DNA of 64,000 nt from Monomorium pharaonis (lineage: Eukaryota; Arthropoda; Insecta; Hymenoptera; Formicidae). The notes under the pieces were generated by a model. The model searched no databases and was not told the DNA's origin. It saw only the letters and a list, made by a program, of their open reading frames with translations. The position numbers and the translations under genes were made by a program. Location of the stretch: assembly GCF_013373865.1 (NCBI RefSeq), contig NC_050476.1, positions 2,650,501 to 2,714,500 of the forward strand, read 5' to 3'. Shown here in pieces: positions 20,883-33,124 of this stretch (position 1 is its first letter; each line of letters begins with the position of its first letter).

Positions 20883-21816
20883 ATACTTTATTCGGCACTC
20901 CCGATATTGCGGATAATATATCACACACACGAGTAGAACGTACCGCACGCGAGAATTTCACTTGGCGCGACCGTTATATTTGAGAAAATACGTGAGAGTA
21001 CAACGAACGGAGACAAATTTTCGTTTCGAGAATTTTCTATTTCGTATGTTCGCCCGACGATTAGTAGCACTTCACTTAATTGGCACTCGCGATATTCTAC
21101 TGAACGTATCCCTTTCGAGCAAAACGCGCACGCGAACACTTCACTCGAAACCGAAGACAAACGCACGATGCCGCGCTTTACACATGAATACGACCTTTGT
21201 TACGTACCATCTCACATGGCTCGCAACGACACTCTCGACAGTCTCAACATCGTAGTTGGGCACAGTTCGAATTCTGAATACGCGAGACACACGCGAAACA
21301 CGCACGGAGTCAACGAAACGTTCGACTACGTCTGACCAGCGCTGGAGCACGAAGAAACATGGCTGCCGGCACGGCAGCGGCGGACGTGACCGTTGGTAGG
21401 TACACTCGGCGGTACTCGGCGCTAGTCGGCGCGACTCGGCGGCCGACTTGCCGAGTCGCGCCGACTAGCGCCGAGTACCGCCGAGTGTACCTACCAACGG
21501 TCACGTCCGCCGCTGCCGTGCCGGCAGCCATGTTTCTTCGTGCTCCAGCGCTGGTCAGACGTAGTCGAACGTTTCGTTGACTCCGTGCGTGTTTCGCGTG
21601 TGTCTCGCGTATTCAGAATTCGAATTGTGCCCAACTACGATGTTGAGACTGTCGAGAGTGCCGTCGCGAGACATGAGATCGCATGTATTCTCACGAGCCG
21701 TACTCTCACGTATTTTCTCAAATATAACGGTCGCGCCAAGTAAAATTCTCGCGCGCGGTTTACGTTTTACTCGTGTGTGATATTATCCGTAATATCGGGA
21801 GTGCCGAATAAAGTAT
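20883..21816. repeat. Large near-perfect palindrome (foldback-like)
   Basis: The axis is at about 21445 with a 9-nt spacer (21441-21449). Inner arms (about 21222-21440 and 21450-21668) are almost identical: position x on the left pairs with 42890 minus x on the right, so a 73-codon frame is read nearly identically on both strands. Outer arms (20883-20998 and about 21695-21816) also match, from atactttattcggcactccc inward to cgtgagagtac. The left arm carries about 200 extra bases between them, which include a diverged copy of the outer-end motif. Arms are GC- and CpG-rich, unlike the surroundings. No target-site duplication is evident. It could be a foldback transposon or an inverted duplication. 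Confidence 0.85.
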
Positions 21817-21863
21817 GTGTGTGTGTGTAGCAAGTGCGAATTTTCGTGAGAAGTGTCGATTAA

Positions 21864-21972
21864 AATGACGAACGATCAGCAAAACGTATCAGTTGCCACG
21901 GTTCTTCGCAGCAAGCAATGCCGTTTCATCGATCGCAATCGACACAACGTGATTCGAAGCCGATCCAGTTTC
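21864..21972 (+). CDS. Candidate short first exon beside the palindrome, unknown
   Basis: Just outside the right palindrome arm and a short (GT)n, a frame opens MTNDQQNVSVATVLRSKQCR and reaches a gtgagt donor at 21973. Together with the candidate exon at 20738-20798 it would form a divergent pair whose leaders lie in the two palindrome arms. No second exon and no family were recognised. Confidence 0.25.
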
Positions 21973-23400
21973 GGTGAGTACAAATTCTGATTTATATGCG
22001 TGCGAAAATGATTCCCATATTCTCTTATAAAAACGGGAAATGGTTAACTTTTCCGGAAACGCTGTGTGAATTTGAAGAACTTCGATTTTCGTTTATCGTT
22101 GCACAAAACAGGACTGAGGAAAAACGATATCTTTTGACCATCAATGCCAATCACTTTTTAAAAAGGAAAGCTAATCCTTTCTGTTTACTATATAATATTT
22201 ACTCAATATTTCAAAATCGAAAAATTGCCCGAGACTTAAAATCTTCAATGATATTTACAGAGAGAAAGATATTCAGAATTACTTACGTATATCATCGTAA
22301 TTATAGTTTGCACAGTGCAAGAAATATCTTTCAGGATTACCAGAGTAAAAGTAAAAATACACATACATATGATGTGTTTGTATATTTATTAATATAATAT
22401 AGAATTAATATAATATAGAATCATGTCGTAAAGTCTAATTATTATCATGATTATTACGAAAAAGAAAGCAATACTTTTTCTCTTTATGTACAATTTTTTA
22501 CACATACATTGATTACTTGATTCATATATACTTACAATTTCACCAGCTATTTCTTTGACTACATAATGTGCAAAACATTTTCCATCATTCGTAATGAATG
22601 AGAGAAATATAGATATAGAAGGCATAAATCAAAAAATGTGTGCAAACACATTTTTAATTATATCCTTAAGATTTTGTTCACTTTTAATGTAATGTTCTCA
22701 ATCTTAATTAAACATACATACATGCATACGTTTGTAGTCACAGAATTAACATAAAAATAATTTCTATAAAGATATTGAACGTTACAATATATACGTTCAA
22801 AATAGTAAATGGTAACATATGCTTGCCTCAAAAGCAATATAAAAATATTGATATTTTTTGATATTACCTTGTGTACATACAGTCTGTAATTACATATTCT
22901 CTTATGGAAATTTCAATTACTTATTTTGAATATTAAGAACATTGTTAGTGCTTTTAATACTCAAAATAAATAATTAATCACTGGTTAATTTCATATTACC
23001 AGTATTAAATCTCTGTATGTAGTAACCATCTAGAAATTAATGCTTATATCTATATGATTTATATACGATCACGTATCAAATATTTGGAATGTTACAGATA
23101 TTTCAAGTTATACATAAAATGTCACAGTGGAATGTTTACTTAAATAAAATAAGAACATAGCGTTTTGTAGTTAACATATTTATGTGTATATAAGGCAGTC
23201 ATTAAGTTCTTTAAAAGATTTCAAGAGATAATTCACGCTAATTCAGGATGGAAACTTCATATAATCATATGTCCAAAGCCACCAGTAAGAGCCCGTTGTT
23301 CCTCCCCCAAAACTAATACAACCCTAATCATAGGAATATAGGAATGATTAAATAAATATTTAATTCATCAATAATGTACGATCAGTATAAATTATAACAG
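21973..23400. other. AT-rich stretch without a recognised gene
   Basis: Short frames only, for example 21996-22397, which has no family resemblance. The bases 22945-23030 resemble 1715-1800 (shared dispersed repeat). Confidence 0.4.
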
Positions 23401-23401
23401 T

Positions 23402-24170
23402 CACCTCGTATCACCAGCACCTGCTGCATAAAGTCATCTATTAAGAAACAAAATTGTAATAGCCGTACAACCACCATCACCATTTTGAGCCTGCATCTCC
23501 ATCATTTGATCCATTTGTCTATACGCTAATTTTATAGCGCCTGTAACTAGATCTCTGCCCTTTATCAGTTCATGCTCATCTTCATTCAACAGCATATTGC
23601 CTGGTATGGCCAGTAACCTTTCCTGTTTTTTTTACAAATGCAGTTTATTAATATAAATTAATATATATCATACACATTAAAAATTATCTCTGGTAATAAT
23701 TTTTCAAAAATAATACATACTAGGATTATTCTATATAGATGTAATCTCACTGTAAGAGCCACTTGGTACCCTGCATGTCTATCAAACATTGAAAACCTGA
23801 CATAAGGCAGTGTAACATTAATGTCCGACAATTTTAAATCTCCACGCATTGCCAAAGCTTGATCCTCATTCCATGTGCTTTTCCCAGTGTTTATACACTC
23901 TGCATAGCCAGCACACCATGGCAAATGGCTAAGATCTTTTGGAACTATTATAGGCCTTACTCTGTGATCTGTACTTATCTATTTAACAGCCATTTAGAAC
24001 AAATGTTACCATTACAATAGTATTGTCAACATTTAAAATATATGTAAATTAATTTACTGTATCATTTATACAAGAATCTCTGGAAATACCTGCGTCTCTT
24101 CGTTTGTTAAACCTAAAAAACTTGGATCACTATAAGGTTTATTTTCTATTTCCACTTCCACATAATTGTA
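23402..24170 (-). pseudogene. PPM1H-like PP2C phosphatase pseudogene, N-terminal half
   Basis: Minus-strand exon blocks match PPM1H/J-type PP2C phosphatases. A block at about 24165-24090 holds NKPYSDPSFLGLTNEETQ. Block 23978-23721 holds HRVRPIIVPKDLSHLPWCAG, YAECINTGKSTWNEDQA and SMFDRHAG. Block 23622-23402 holds ERLLAIPGNMLLNEDEHELI, QMDQMMEMQA, GDGGCTAITILFLN and YAAGAGDTR. Breaks: the metal-binding DGHAG motif is DRHAG, and a TGA at 23436-23434 interrupts where family members have GKLYVANAGDSR. The C-terminal half is absent. Splice signals between blocks are still visible, so the copy is fairly young or only recently freed from selection. Confidence 0.75.
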
Positions 24171-24331
24171 AAATTTACAGGTATAGCATGAAACAGAACC
24201 AAATAAACATAGCATAGAAGAGACTCAAAAAGTTGTCATGCACATTACCTACGGGATTCGTAGATATTTGACTACGTAGTTTAATGTGCACATTTTGTGC
24301 ACATAGAGGCGCTGATGGATGAAAACACCTA
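24160..24331. repeat. Inverted-repeat copy 2 (partner 20450-20625)
   Basis: Reverse complement of 20450-20625. On the minus strand it lies directly upstream of the first recognised PPM1H-like block, so it may be part of that gene's former 5' intron or leader. It contains the palindrome atgtgcaca(n3)tgtgcacat. Confidence 0.8.
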
Positions 24332-24887
24332 AAACGGCGCCATAACCGCGCTCTCATAGGTGCAAGGTGCAGCCAATCGACAAGCGCTGAAGTATCTAGA
24401 CGCTCGATAATCCCTTCTATTTTTTTACGAAATTCTTACTGTATTTTCGCGTAAATAATACTGCGATGTTTCGACGAATGTAAAAAAAAATCGCGCAAAT
24501 TCTGAAATTCTTCTCATCAAGATAATTCCCGTTTTTCGGAGAACGTGAGATCACGTTGCCTACCATGACGGATCGTTGCTCGAAGTTGGCTGCGTGTGCG
24601 CGCGTCCGGGTGAGGACGAAGACGGACCGGCATTCCGGAATCATCCGGAATATGTCAGCCGGCTCTTGAGAAGGTTCGATATCAACGCGATAACGCGAAA
24701 GGGAATCATGATCACGGGTATCACGGTGTTTCACGGTACAAAAGCGATTCTTATAAGACAATACGGGGCGAGCGAGTAGATCGTTAAGAATTGCGCAGGG
24801 AATTGCGCGCGCGCGCGCGTGCCCCACCGGTTTGTTAAGTTACCTCTATCATTTTTTAAGTTTCCCCTTTTCTACTTTTCCCTTTAA
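24332..24887 (+). promoter_or_regulatory. greatwall upstream region with (GC)n tract
   Basis: CpG-rich DNA before the greatwall start, with a pure gc repeat at about 24806-24820. Frames on both strands here (24417-24827 minus, 24576-24779 plus) have no family resemblance and are probably chance. No TATA box is seen. Confidence 0.35.
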
Positions 24888-27800
24888 ATGGAAGAAACCG
24901 TGCTCGACTCGCCGAAATCGCAATCAGGGGAAAACAATTGCGCTAACGAGCCGAACGTTGACGCGATTTACAGCAACAATGACGTGGAACATCACGGGGA
25001 GTGTACGCCGCAGCAGTCCGAGAGATGCATCAACAATTCCATTTTTAATACCATTTCCAAGATTGTTAATCCCACCACAAAGGTAAGCTCCTCTTTCTAT
25101 TCCTGAAAGGCACGGATTCCCTTAGCTAGGCGACTCTCGGAAAGGCCCTATACAAAACTTTAGATTTTGCATTGAAAGCTAATGCTCATTCCTAATGTTT
25201 TTATAACATGTAATGAAAGCTGATGCTAATGCCTGATGTCTTATATAACACGTAATTTATACATAACAATGTATGCAATTTTTAAAAGTGAACAAAAATG
25301 TTTTGGCATAAAATTGCCTTTGATGTTTTTTGATGCCTGAAAGCATCAATTTTCTTAATTTTTATGACTGTTTTTATTGCATTTAAATCTGGATATACTA
25401 AACTATTATGTACATTAACTCTCTAAATGATCTATTGTCTATTGACATGATCTATTGTCTTTTTTTCAAATATAATCTTTTGCTGGTTCTTTTTAATTAT
25501 ATGATTTAAATTAAATTTAAAGAAATCATATAGTTAAATAATGTTTTTAAGAAATCAAATAAATAAATGTTAAGTTGCTTAATTAACATGTATATGTTTG
25601 TACTGCTGATTAAGGATGATAAAATAAGGTAAGACAATTGTATAGTATGTATAAATACAGTATGTATACTTTATATTATAATGTAACTTAACTAATTTTA
25701 TAAAGAAACATGCTGTAATTAATATATTTAATATTCTTTTTTTAGGTACCAGACATACAGGATTTTAAGATAGTAAAACCAATAAGCAGAGGAGCGTTTG
25801 GTAAAGTATTTTTAGGGTACAAGAAATCCAATCCCGAGCAGGTATATGCAATTAAAGTAATGAAGAAAAACGAGATGATAAATAAGAATATGGCGTCACA
25901 AGTGGTAATTGAGCGCAACGCATTAGCTCTGACCCATAGTCCGTATTGCGTGCATCTCTTTTATTCGCTGCAGTCTATCAGCAGCGTGTATCTAGTCATG
26001 GAGTACATGGTAGGTGGCGATCTCAAGAGTCTACTCAGCGTTTGCGGTTTCATGGAGGAGTCTATGGCAGCATTTTACACGGCAGAAGTCTGCTTGGCAC
26101 TCGAATATCTTCACTCGCATGGTATCGTGCACAGAGATCTCAAACCAGACAACATGCTTCTCTCACGCGAAGGACATGTCAAGCTCACAGACTTTGGACT
26201 CAGTAAAATATCGTCCTTGCATAGGGATCTTGAAATATCAGATCTAGTGAATCCTATGACTCCCAGTCTTTGTACCAGGACACCTGGCCAGTTGCTCTCG
26301 TTGACGTCTCATCTATCCTTTGGTTCTGGTCAGAAATCTACTAACGAATCCAATTTCAGTGACAGGAGTACGCCGGCCATGAACTTACTCTCCGCGCTGC
26401 AGAGGAACTGCAATCGTAAATCTATAGAGCACATGTCACCGAATTCTGTTATATCCTCTATCGCATCCGGAGATTATTCTCGAATATCTGGCGTCACACC
26501 TTTTCAGTCGGCTGAAGATTTGCGTTTCGAGCAAAATCATGAGGAACAAATTACAGAAGAGGACGAGACCACCTTTGAAAAGCGTGAAAATGGTCTGGAA
26601 AGCTCTAGCAGCTATCACACTTGCGAGGCATTTTCTACGCAATCAAATAATCGTATCGATCAAAATATAAATGAGGAAGGGGAGGAAGAAAAGGACGAGT
26701 CTACGCTCGAGGCCGAACAGTCGCAACATCGGTCTCTTGTACATACTAGTCCAGTTAGCACTTGCACAAATTCCTTCGTAATTCGAGGATCAAAGAAAAG
26801 AAAGCGGGCCGGCGCGGATGCATCGACGGGGTTAACCTGCGAGATCGACGCGATAGGCCTGGACGTCGAGAAGACACCCAAGAGAAACAACCGTGACTCT
26901 ATATTTCCTTATACGAGTCCGACGATCAACGTTGCTGCCACCAAAGCAGCGGATATCATTGCTGGTTCAGCGGAAAACGATGGGAACAGGACACCGAATC
27001 AGGACACCAATCAGAATGCTGGATCTACAGGTAGAGTAGCTTTCAGCACGCCAGTATCTTCCGCCAGGCAAAGAGATCGCAATGAGCAGCAGAAATATCA
27101 GGAGGAAGATGACGCGAGGACTTTAATCAAGACGAGATTTCGCCTACCACCATCCGCTTCACATGCCGCTCATGATCCGCACATGGATTCGGACAACGCG
27201 TCCGAGGGCCATCGGTCACCCCAGGGTATTTCGCCTATCAAGACCCCCGCGACTTCGGGCAATTGTTACACGCCTTATAGAACGCCAAAATCCGTAAGAA
27301 GGGGTGGTCAGACAGGAGCCAACAGATCGGATGATCGCATACTCGGCACGCCTGATTACCTCGCCCCGGAATTATTGCTTAAACAGGGTCATGGACCGGC
27401 CGTTGATTGGTGGGCACTAGGTGTTTGTCTGTATGAGTTTTGCACGGGCTTGCCTCCATTCAATGACGAAACGCCGCAAGCAGTGTTCGCGAACATTCTT
27501 GCGCGCGATGTTCCGTGGCCTGAGGATGAGGAGGCTCTGTCGTCGGCGGCGACCGATGCCATCGACGCGCTACTCACTTTAGATCAAGCTTCTCGGCCCA
27601 CAGCAAAGGAAGTGCGCGCCATGTCTCTCTTCCACGACTTTCCCTGGGATGAGCCATCGAAAGCAATACCCCCTTTCATCCCGCAGCCGGACGATAAATA
27701 TGATACGTGCTATTTTCAGGGTACGTTGCTCTGGTGTTACAATATCGTCGTCGTTTTAGGAACAGTACCATGTAATATAGAGATTAGAATTTCAAATGCC

Positions 27801-28146
27801 GTAAAACATAAGCTTTTATTATCAAAATATTTAAAAAATTGGAGAGATCTAAATAATTTTATCTTATTTTAATTTTAATATAAAGTTGCTAGAAAATGTG
27901 TGGAAGCATTGCCATAAAGCATTTAATATAAAGATTATTGCCTAATAAAATTTTGAATATTCTAAAACCTCTTAGTTTTTTATTGAAAAAAGTGTATGTC
28001 AATTATTTTTAATACTATATTTATACGCGATATTATTCTTTAAATATTACACATCATGATCATATTCGCGACTAACAGAATATTTTTTCTTCTTTTTAGC
28101 ACGAAATACTATGCAACAATTGAATGTAAGTAATTGCGATACATAG
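24888..28146 (+). CDS. gwl: Greatwall / MASTL kinase
   Basis: Three coding exons: 24888-25082, 25746-27720 and 28100-28146, for 738 residues (Drosophila 846, human 879). The AGC-type kinase domain is split, as is unique to greatwall. The N-lobe has ISRGAFGKVFLGY, AIKVMKK and MVGGDLKSLL; the catalytic loop HRDLKPDNMLL starts at residue 194; DFGLSK starts at residue 214. A roughly 380-residue low-complexity insertion follows, rich in Ser/Thr/Glu and TP sites, before GTPDYLAPELLL at about 599. The C-tail PFIPQPDDKYDT then CYFQARNT matches MASTL. Greatwall phosphorylates Endosulfine/ARPP19 to inhibit PP2A-B55 at mitotic entry. The basic cluster SKKRKRAG near residue 430 is a plausible nuclear localisation signal. 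Reading through the exon 2 donor would give an alternative tail ending at 27872. Confidence 0.95.
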
Positions 28147-28661
28147 TCTTCCGCGTATTGCATGCAGACGTGACAGAAACAGAAGCCTATAATGTCGAAA
28201 TCGTTACTATATATAACTATTTTTTATATACTTGTGTATATGTATAGCAATATAAAATACAAAGTATTTTGTTACTACTTGTAATCATTGAGTTTTTTAT
28301 GATTTCTACGACAGATAGGTGATTTTATTTAATGACGAGAGAACATACAAAGAGCGCGATGAATCTTAAAATGGAATGTCACATAATTAAAAGAAAAAGA
28401 TTAACATAGTTAATCAAATTTTCGCCAAAAAGAGGCGAGAATAATTAAACATAATATGAAATTTCCTTAAAAAAGAGATATGTTGTCGCTTTCAACTATA
28501 AAAATGGATACTTTTCCTATCGCTAAAAAATTTTTTGTTAAGGCTCGGCAGTTTTTTATCACATTTTTCGAAGGAAGTGCGATCGAGTTCGCGTTTTTTG
28601 ACAATCGCTATTGTCAAAGAAACAGCGACGGTGTGAAAGATGGTAAATAGATACGTGTCTT
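28147..28661. other. Spacer between convergent greatwall and CLIP protease
   Basis: 3' flanks of two converging genes. A possible poly(A) region for the plus gene lies before 28300. No further gene is seen. Confidence 0.5.
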
Positions 28662-31600
28662 CTACTTTAAATTCTTATAAATCCATGGCAAAAAGTGTGT
28701 CACTCTCGTGTACACGCCTGGATATTGTCCTTTACCGCAGCCTATTCCCCATGATACAATACCGACTTGCGTCCAGCGACCATCATTCACCATTAAAGGT
28801 CCTCCACTATCACCCTGTAAATGCAATTATCATTAATTTTTTTAATTTTATTGCAAATGCATGCGGCGTATGTGTCTCACAGATTTGCCGCAAAATGAGA
28901 ATGCTTGTAACTTTTAATTCTTCTTACAAACTCAATTAATGTAGTCTTTTTTCTTATTAAAATTGTAAATATTAACTAATTAACAAGCCAACATTGAAAT
29001 TATGATGAAACTCAGTTTTCATTTGAATTGATTGATAAATAATTGGTCGCATTTGGCTTAGAATTTGTTTGACATTAAAATAATGTGAAACCAACGAATG
29101 CATAGATACAAACCGAACATGAATCCTTAGCGGCTTGACCGGCGCATAGGAAACTGTCGACTATACCACCTGGTGCCGCTGCACCATATTTCAGTTTACA
29201 TTCGCTGTTCGACCACACGGGTATTGAAACCTCTTGCAGAATCGCTGGCTGCGGTCCACCTAATTAAATACAATAAATTACTATTAAATATCTTTTATAT
29301 ATACGAAAAATATTTCTTCTCTAAGAGATATTCTGGAATTTAATTTGTGAATAGCCGCACTACAAATGATTATGCAAATTGACAGGAATAGGCGAGAATA
29401 CGGGACCATGAATGTTACTATGTGTGTGTTAATTACACATTTTTCATTTAAATTCAAGTAAAAATCTTTTTCTTAACGTGACTGTTTGTCAAACGACTCG
29501 CGAGTTAAAAACGTATTGTAAAAATATTCGTACTTTCTCTCAAAGAACCCCATCCAATGACGGTCGCTGTCTTGCCGGCATACAATTGCGACCCGCTAGG
29601 AAGACAGATAGGTCGTATTTGTTCGGTAAATTCTACGGGCTCGTTTAACGTTAGAAGTGCCACGTCGTTGTAGAGCGTACGGGAGTTAAATCCTCGATGC
29701 CTCACGACTCTTTTCACGCGTCTCTCGATGTGACGAATTTCATTATTCGTCTTAATATTGTAGTCACCGAGGCGTACCGTCAACCTCGCAACGTCCCAAG
29801 AGTTCATACTGGAACAATACAACATTTTCTTTTGTTAGATGTGATTCAAAATTCTTCGTAACACTTCTAATTATTCATGACTTAATGGCAAAAAATTGTT
29901 ATAGACATCGTATTATTTCAGTTAACAAATGTCGCGTTTGATTTGCAAAATAAAATAAATTGGACACTCACTTTGCGACGCAGTGCGCCGCCGTCAATAT
30001 GTGATTGTCGTCGATGAGCGAACCGCCGCAGAATTGCCGTCCAGCGTTGAAGAGCGCGGCGATCCACGGCCATTCGCCCGGGTCTGCGTTTTTCCCTCCT
30101 ACGATACGCTCTTGATCCTGATTACCGTTCTTGGCGCCGCACTGCGAGTGATTTGCGTTGTCAATTGGAGACTTGTTGGTCGTGGACGTGGACGTCGACA
30201 ATGGGGTAGTCCACCAGCCCGGTTTCTTCGTCGGCCACGTAGTGGCAACGCTTGGTTTTTTATTGGGCCTCGTACTGATCGAGGCCGACGTAGTCGAAAG
30301 CATCGGTAGGCCGGGCGAAGGTGGATGAGTCGGAAGTGGTGGTATCGTGTGATCGGGCGGATGTGTGGGAATCGGCGGCGGCCAAGTAGGTACAGCTTGA
30401 GGACGTGCTATCCCCGCGTTCTCGTTTATCTTCTTATTGTCTTCCACCTGAAATAATTTAATTAATTTCATTTAATTAGTAAACGTGTACACAAAAAAAA
30501 ATCTTTAGAGACTGATGAAAGGAGTGACCGTAGTCTGTTACGACAAAAGGGTGGAATGCGCGAGCAATAAAGCGCGGGTCGTAAAATGGCCTTCTGTGAA
30601 ATTGCATTGCCGAATCGACGCGACATGAATATAACTTTCTAATAGGATCTAACGGGCCTTAATTCAGATCACGCATAATTTTTACGAGTTCCCGGTAGCG
30701 AAAATGATGCTCGTAAACAGAACGGGAACGCGTGCGAAAATTGGATTTTATTGCGTTGAAGTAACTTTGGATGTCTTACTTGCGGAATTCCCAAGTTAGA
30801 ATTGTCGCAATTATCGGTTTCGGGCGTGACGAAGGGATTCAGATTCGAGCAACAGATCCCGAAGCTCGGATTTCCATCCTCGCGGATGTAGCTGCATGTG
30901 TCGTAAACGCCGAGGACCCAGCCGTCCAGAGCACCGAGGTCCGGAATCTTAAAGTACGGATAGCACTCCTTGAAGGTCGTGCAACGACCGATTTCACCTT
31001 TCGAAGTTAAGCAGGTCTCGCGTGTCGTGGCTCCGTTCCAAAGAATGCCCCGACCCTTCCTCGATCCGAACTGATCCGGATCGATCGCAGCTGTAAATTG
31101 AATTTTTATATTACTTACAGTTTTGTAAGACAGAAGATAAAGGATATTTTGGGGGGAGATACTTTACACAATATGTCAATTAAATGCCTATCTCTTTTTC
31201 TTTCCATTTTTTGACGTATTTTGCTATTGCCGGCCATCTATGATTTTCTGTCACGCTGATTATACGTTATTCTTTGAACATTTCGATGAGATTTATTCAG
31301 GTATATTTCTTCGGTCTTTACCCGTTAAAGTGCCTGTACACGTTATCGTGTTTACCATCGCGGAATCAGGATGCACCGAGCATGTTTATCTCAGCACGTA
31401 CTCGAGGATGCTTGTGCTTTAGTATGTAGACGCATTAATGTCCGGATACATTAATATACATGATGTATGTGTTTTTCTATCAAGGAAAAAATTACGATAA
31501 AATTATCGGAATGTCGTTCTTTAATTTTGTCACTTGTAGGAGCTTAATTGCATTCATTACGTTGCGAATATAAATTGTATATGAAAATGAATTTTAAAAT

Positions 31601-32948
31601 GTAGATGATTTCTAAAATATTTTTACTTATTCTATTTGTTCGAATGTTTGTGTTATTGTAGTATTTGTCCTTTCGAAAATACTCAAGAAGGACTAGGATA
31701 CATGTTCGTCATATACTGTGTAACCGTTCTTCTATCACGTGATTAGGTTAAACATAAAAACAAAAACCAATTGCTTTTTAAAATACGTTATTCCTATGAA
31801 ATGTTGCTCTTTGTTGAAAAACTGCATAATAAGAATTACGTGTACGAAGGCGCAAAAATCTTTTATTTTTAATGCTGCCGACTTCGTCAAATTTGTCTTG
31901 CGCAATGAATAATCGAAATATCATAATAGAATTCCATCGAGATACTTAGCACCGAGTTCGCTGACCTACGCGAAGCACACAGGTGCACACACGTACGTCG
32001 AAGGTGAGGTTTGTGCGCGCCGGGAGAACTTCCGGTTGCCGTGTATGGGATGTATGAATGATTATTCGATTGCCGATATGTATTGCATTCAACTAGATTT
32101 TATGATCATCGACGAAGAAAGCATAAATAAATCTTTCACATCAAGATAAAGACATTGATCAACAAGAAAAAAATCACACACAAACGCAGCTTGTGTGTGT
32201 GTGTGTGTGTGTGTGTTTTTTTTATAGCAGTTATTAGGTTGATCAAGATAATCGATGATATAACTTACAAAAGAACAAGTTTTTGAGGCAGTTATTATGC
32301 ATGAAGTGCAAAGGCATTTTTTGATAATTATCTGATACTTTCGCCGAACTGTTTTAATTTTCGAAAAGAAGAGACTGTAGGATCTAACAAATTCTTTCAT
32401 TTGAGTCTTGTTTATAAAAATATATTATTGCTATGTATTGAAATAAATTTTAATTTTAAACAAAATTTATAGGAACTAATAGCAGTACTTTGAGAATAAT
32501 AGTATTCTATACACGTCTCTTTCCCATCGCTGATCAATAATAATTGGTGAACAGTTAGAAGTTAGAAAGTTTTTCGTGTCTGTATTTAATGAAATTAGTC
32601 TTCGATCTATGTTGCTTTTTTAAAGATTGAGATTCTTGATACAATTCTCAGTTAAAATTATCATAAAACATCTAGATATGAAAGGGCTCAAGAAGATGAG
32701 TGTGTCACAAAAATTGAAAATTTATCAGCATTTGGACGAGGAACATGTATGAAACGCTTTATATTTGGTAATCAAAACCGACCTTCGACGACGACGGCGT
32801 TGTCGTCCTCCTCCGGGCGAACCTCGTCGAAGTTCAGTGATCTGAACAGGGGTCCGACAGCTGCCGCGGGTACGATCGTCGCGATCACCTGCACCACGAG
32901 CACTAGCACCAGCATCGCGGACGGCGTCAGTTCGCGCCGATTATTCAT
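28662..32948 (-). CDS. Secreted CLIP-domain trypsin-like serine protease
   Basis: Six exons in phase: 32948-32783, 31090-30780, 30447-29972, 29808-29534, 29259-29114 and 28814-28662, giving 508 residues. The start at 32948 gives a signal peptide (MLVLVLVVQVIATIVPAAA core). Exon 2 encodes a CLIP domain with six cysteines (ETC, GRC, KEC, DTC, GICC). Exon 3 encodes a Pro/Thr/Ser-rich linker (THPPDHTIPPLPTHPPSPG and on), the bridging Cys (SQCGAK) and the activation site ERIVGG. The catalytic triad is His in TAAHC, Asp in YNDVALLTL and Ser in GDSGGP; Asp in KDSCSGDSGG predicts trypsin-like cleavage after Arg/Lys. The zymogen is cut after Arg. CLIP proteases act in haemolymph cascades (melanisation, Toll activation, clotting) or cuticle and tracheal processing; which applies here is unknown. 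The exon 1 donor (gtcggt) is weak. Confidence 0.9.
32191..32217. repeat. (GT)n microsatellite in protease intron 1
   Basis: A pure gt run of about 13 units, followed by T8. The surrounding intron (31091-32782) holds no other recognised feature. Confidence 0.8.
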
Positions 32949-33097
32949 ACTCCGAGTCGTCAAAATTGTATTAGGATGTAATAAACTCAAGATACCGCGA
33001 GAAGAAACAAACGGTACGCGGAGACACGGGACTTTTAGGTCCACGTGCGCGAACCACCGGTGGGGATCTCTGCCGACTCCACTAGGCCGCCTAAGCT

Positions 33098-33124
33098 GCT
33101 GAATAGCCGGTGCTCGAGCTTATA
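33098..33124 (-). promoter_or_regulatory. Possible core promoter of the CLIP protease
   Basis: On the minus strand, a TATAAG box (33124-33119) lies about 24 bases before an initiator-like TTCAGC (A at 33100). This would give a leader of about 150 bases to the ATG at 32948. Spacing is slightly short for a TATA-Inr pair. Confidence 0.35.

Noticed and set aside
21310..21580. Identical 73-codon frames on both strands
   Set aside because: They are a consequence of the palindrome; the translated text resembles no protein.
21996..22397. 133-codon plus frame
   Set aside because: AT-rich, no motif, no splice context beyond chance.
32772..33044. Upstream Met at 33044 as the protease start
   Set aside because: The Met at 32948 places the hydrophobic signal core near the N-terminus and lies after a plausible TATA/initiator pair; the upstream start would bury the signal peptide.
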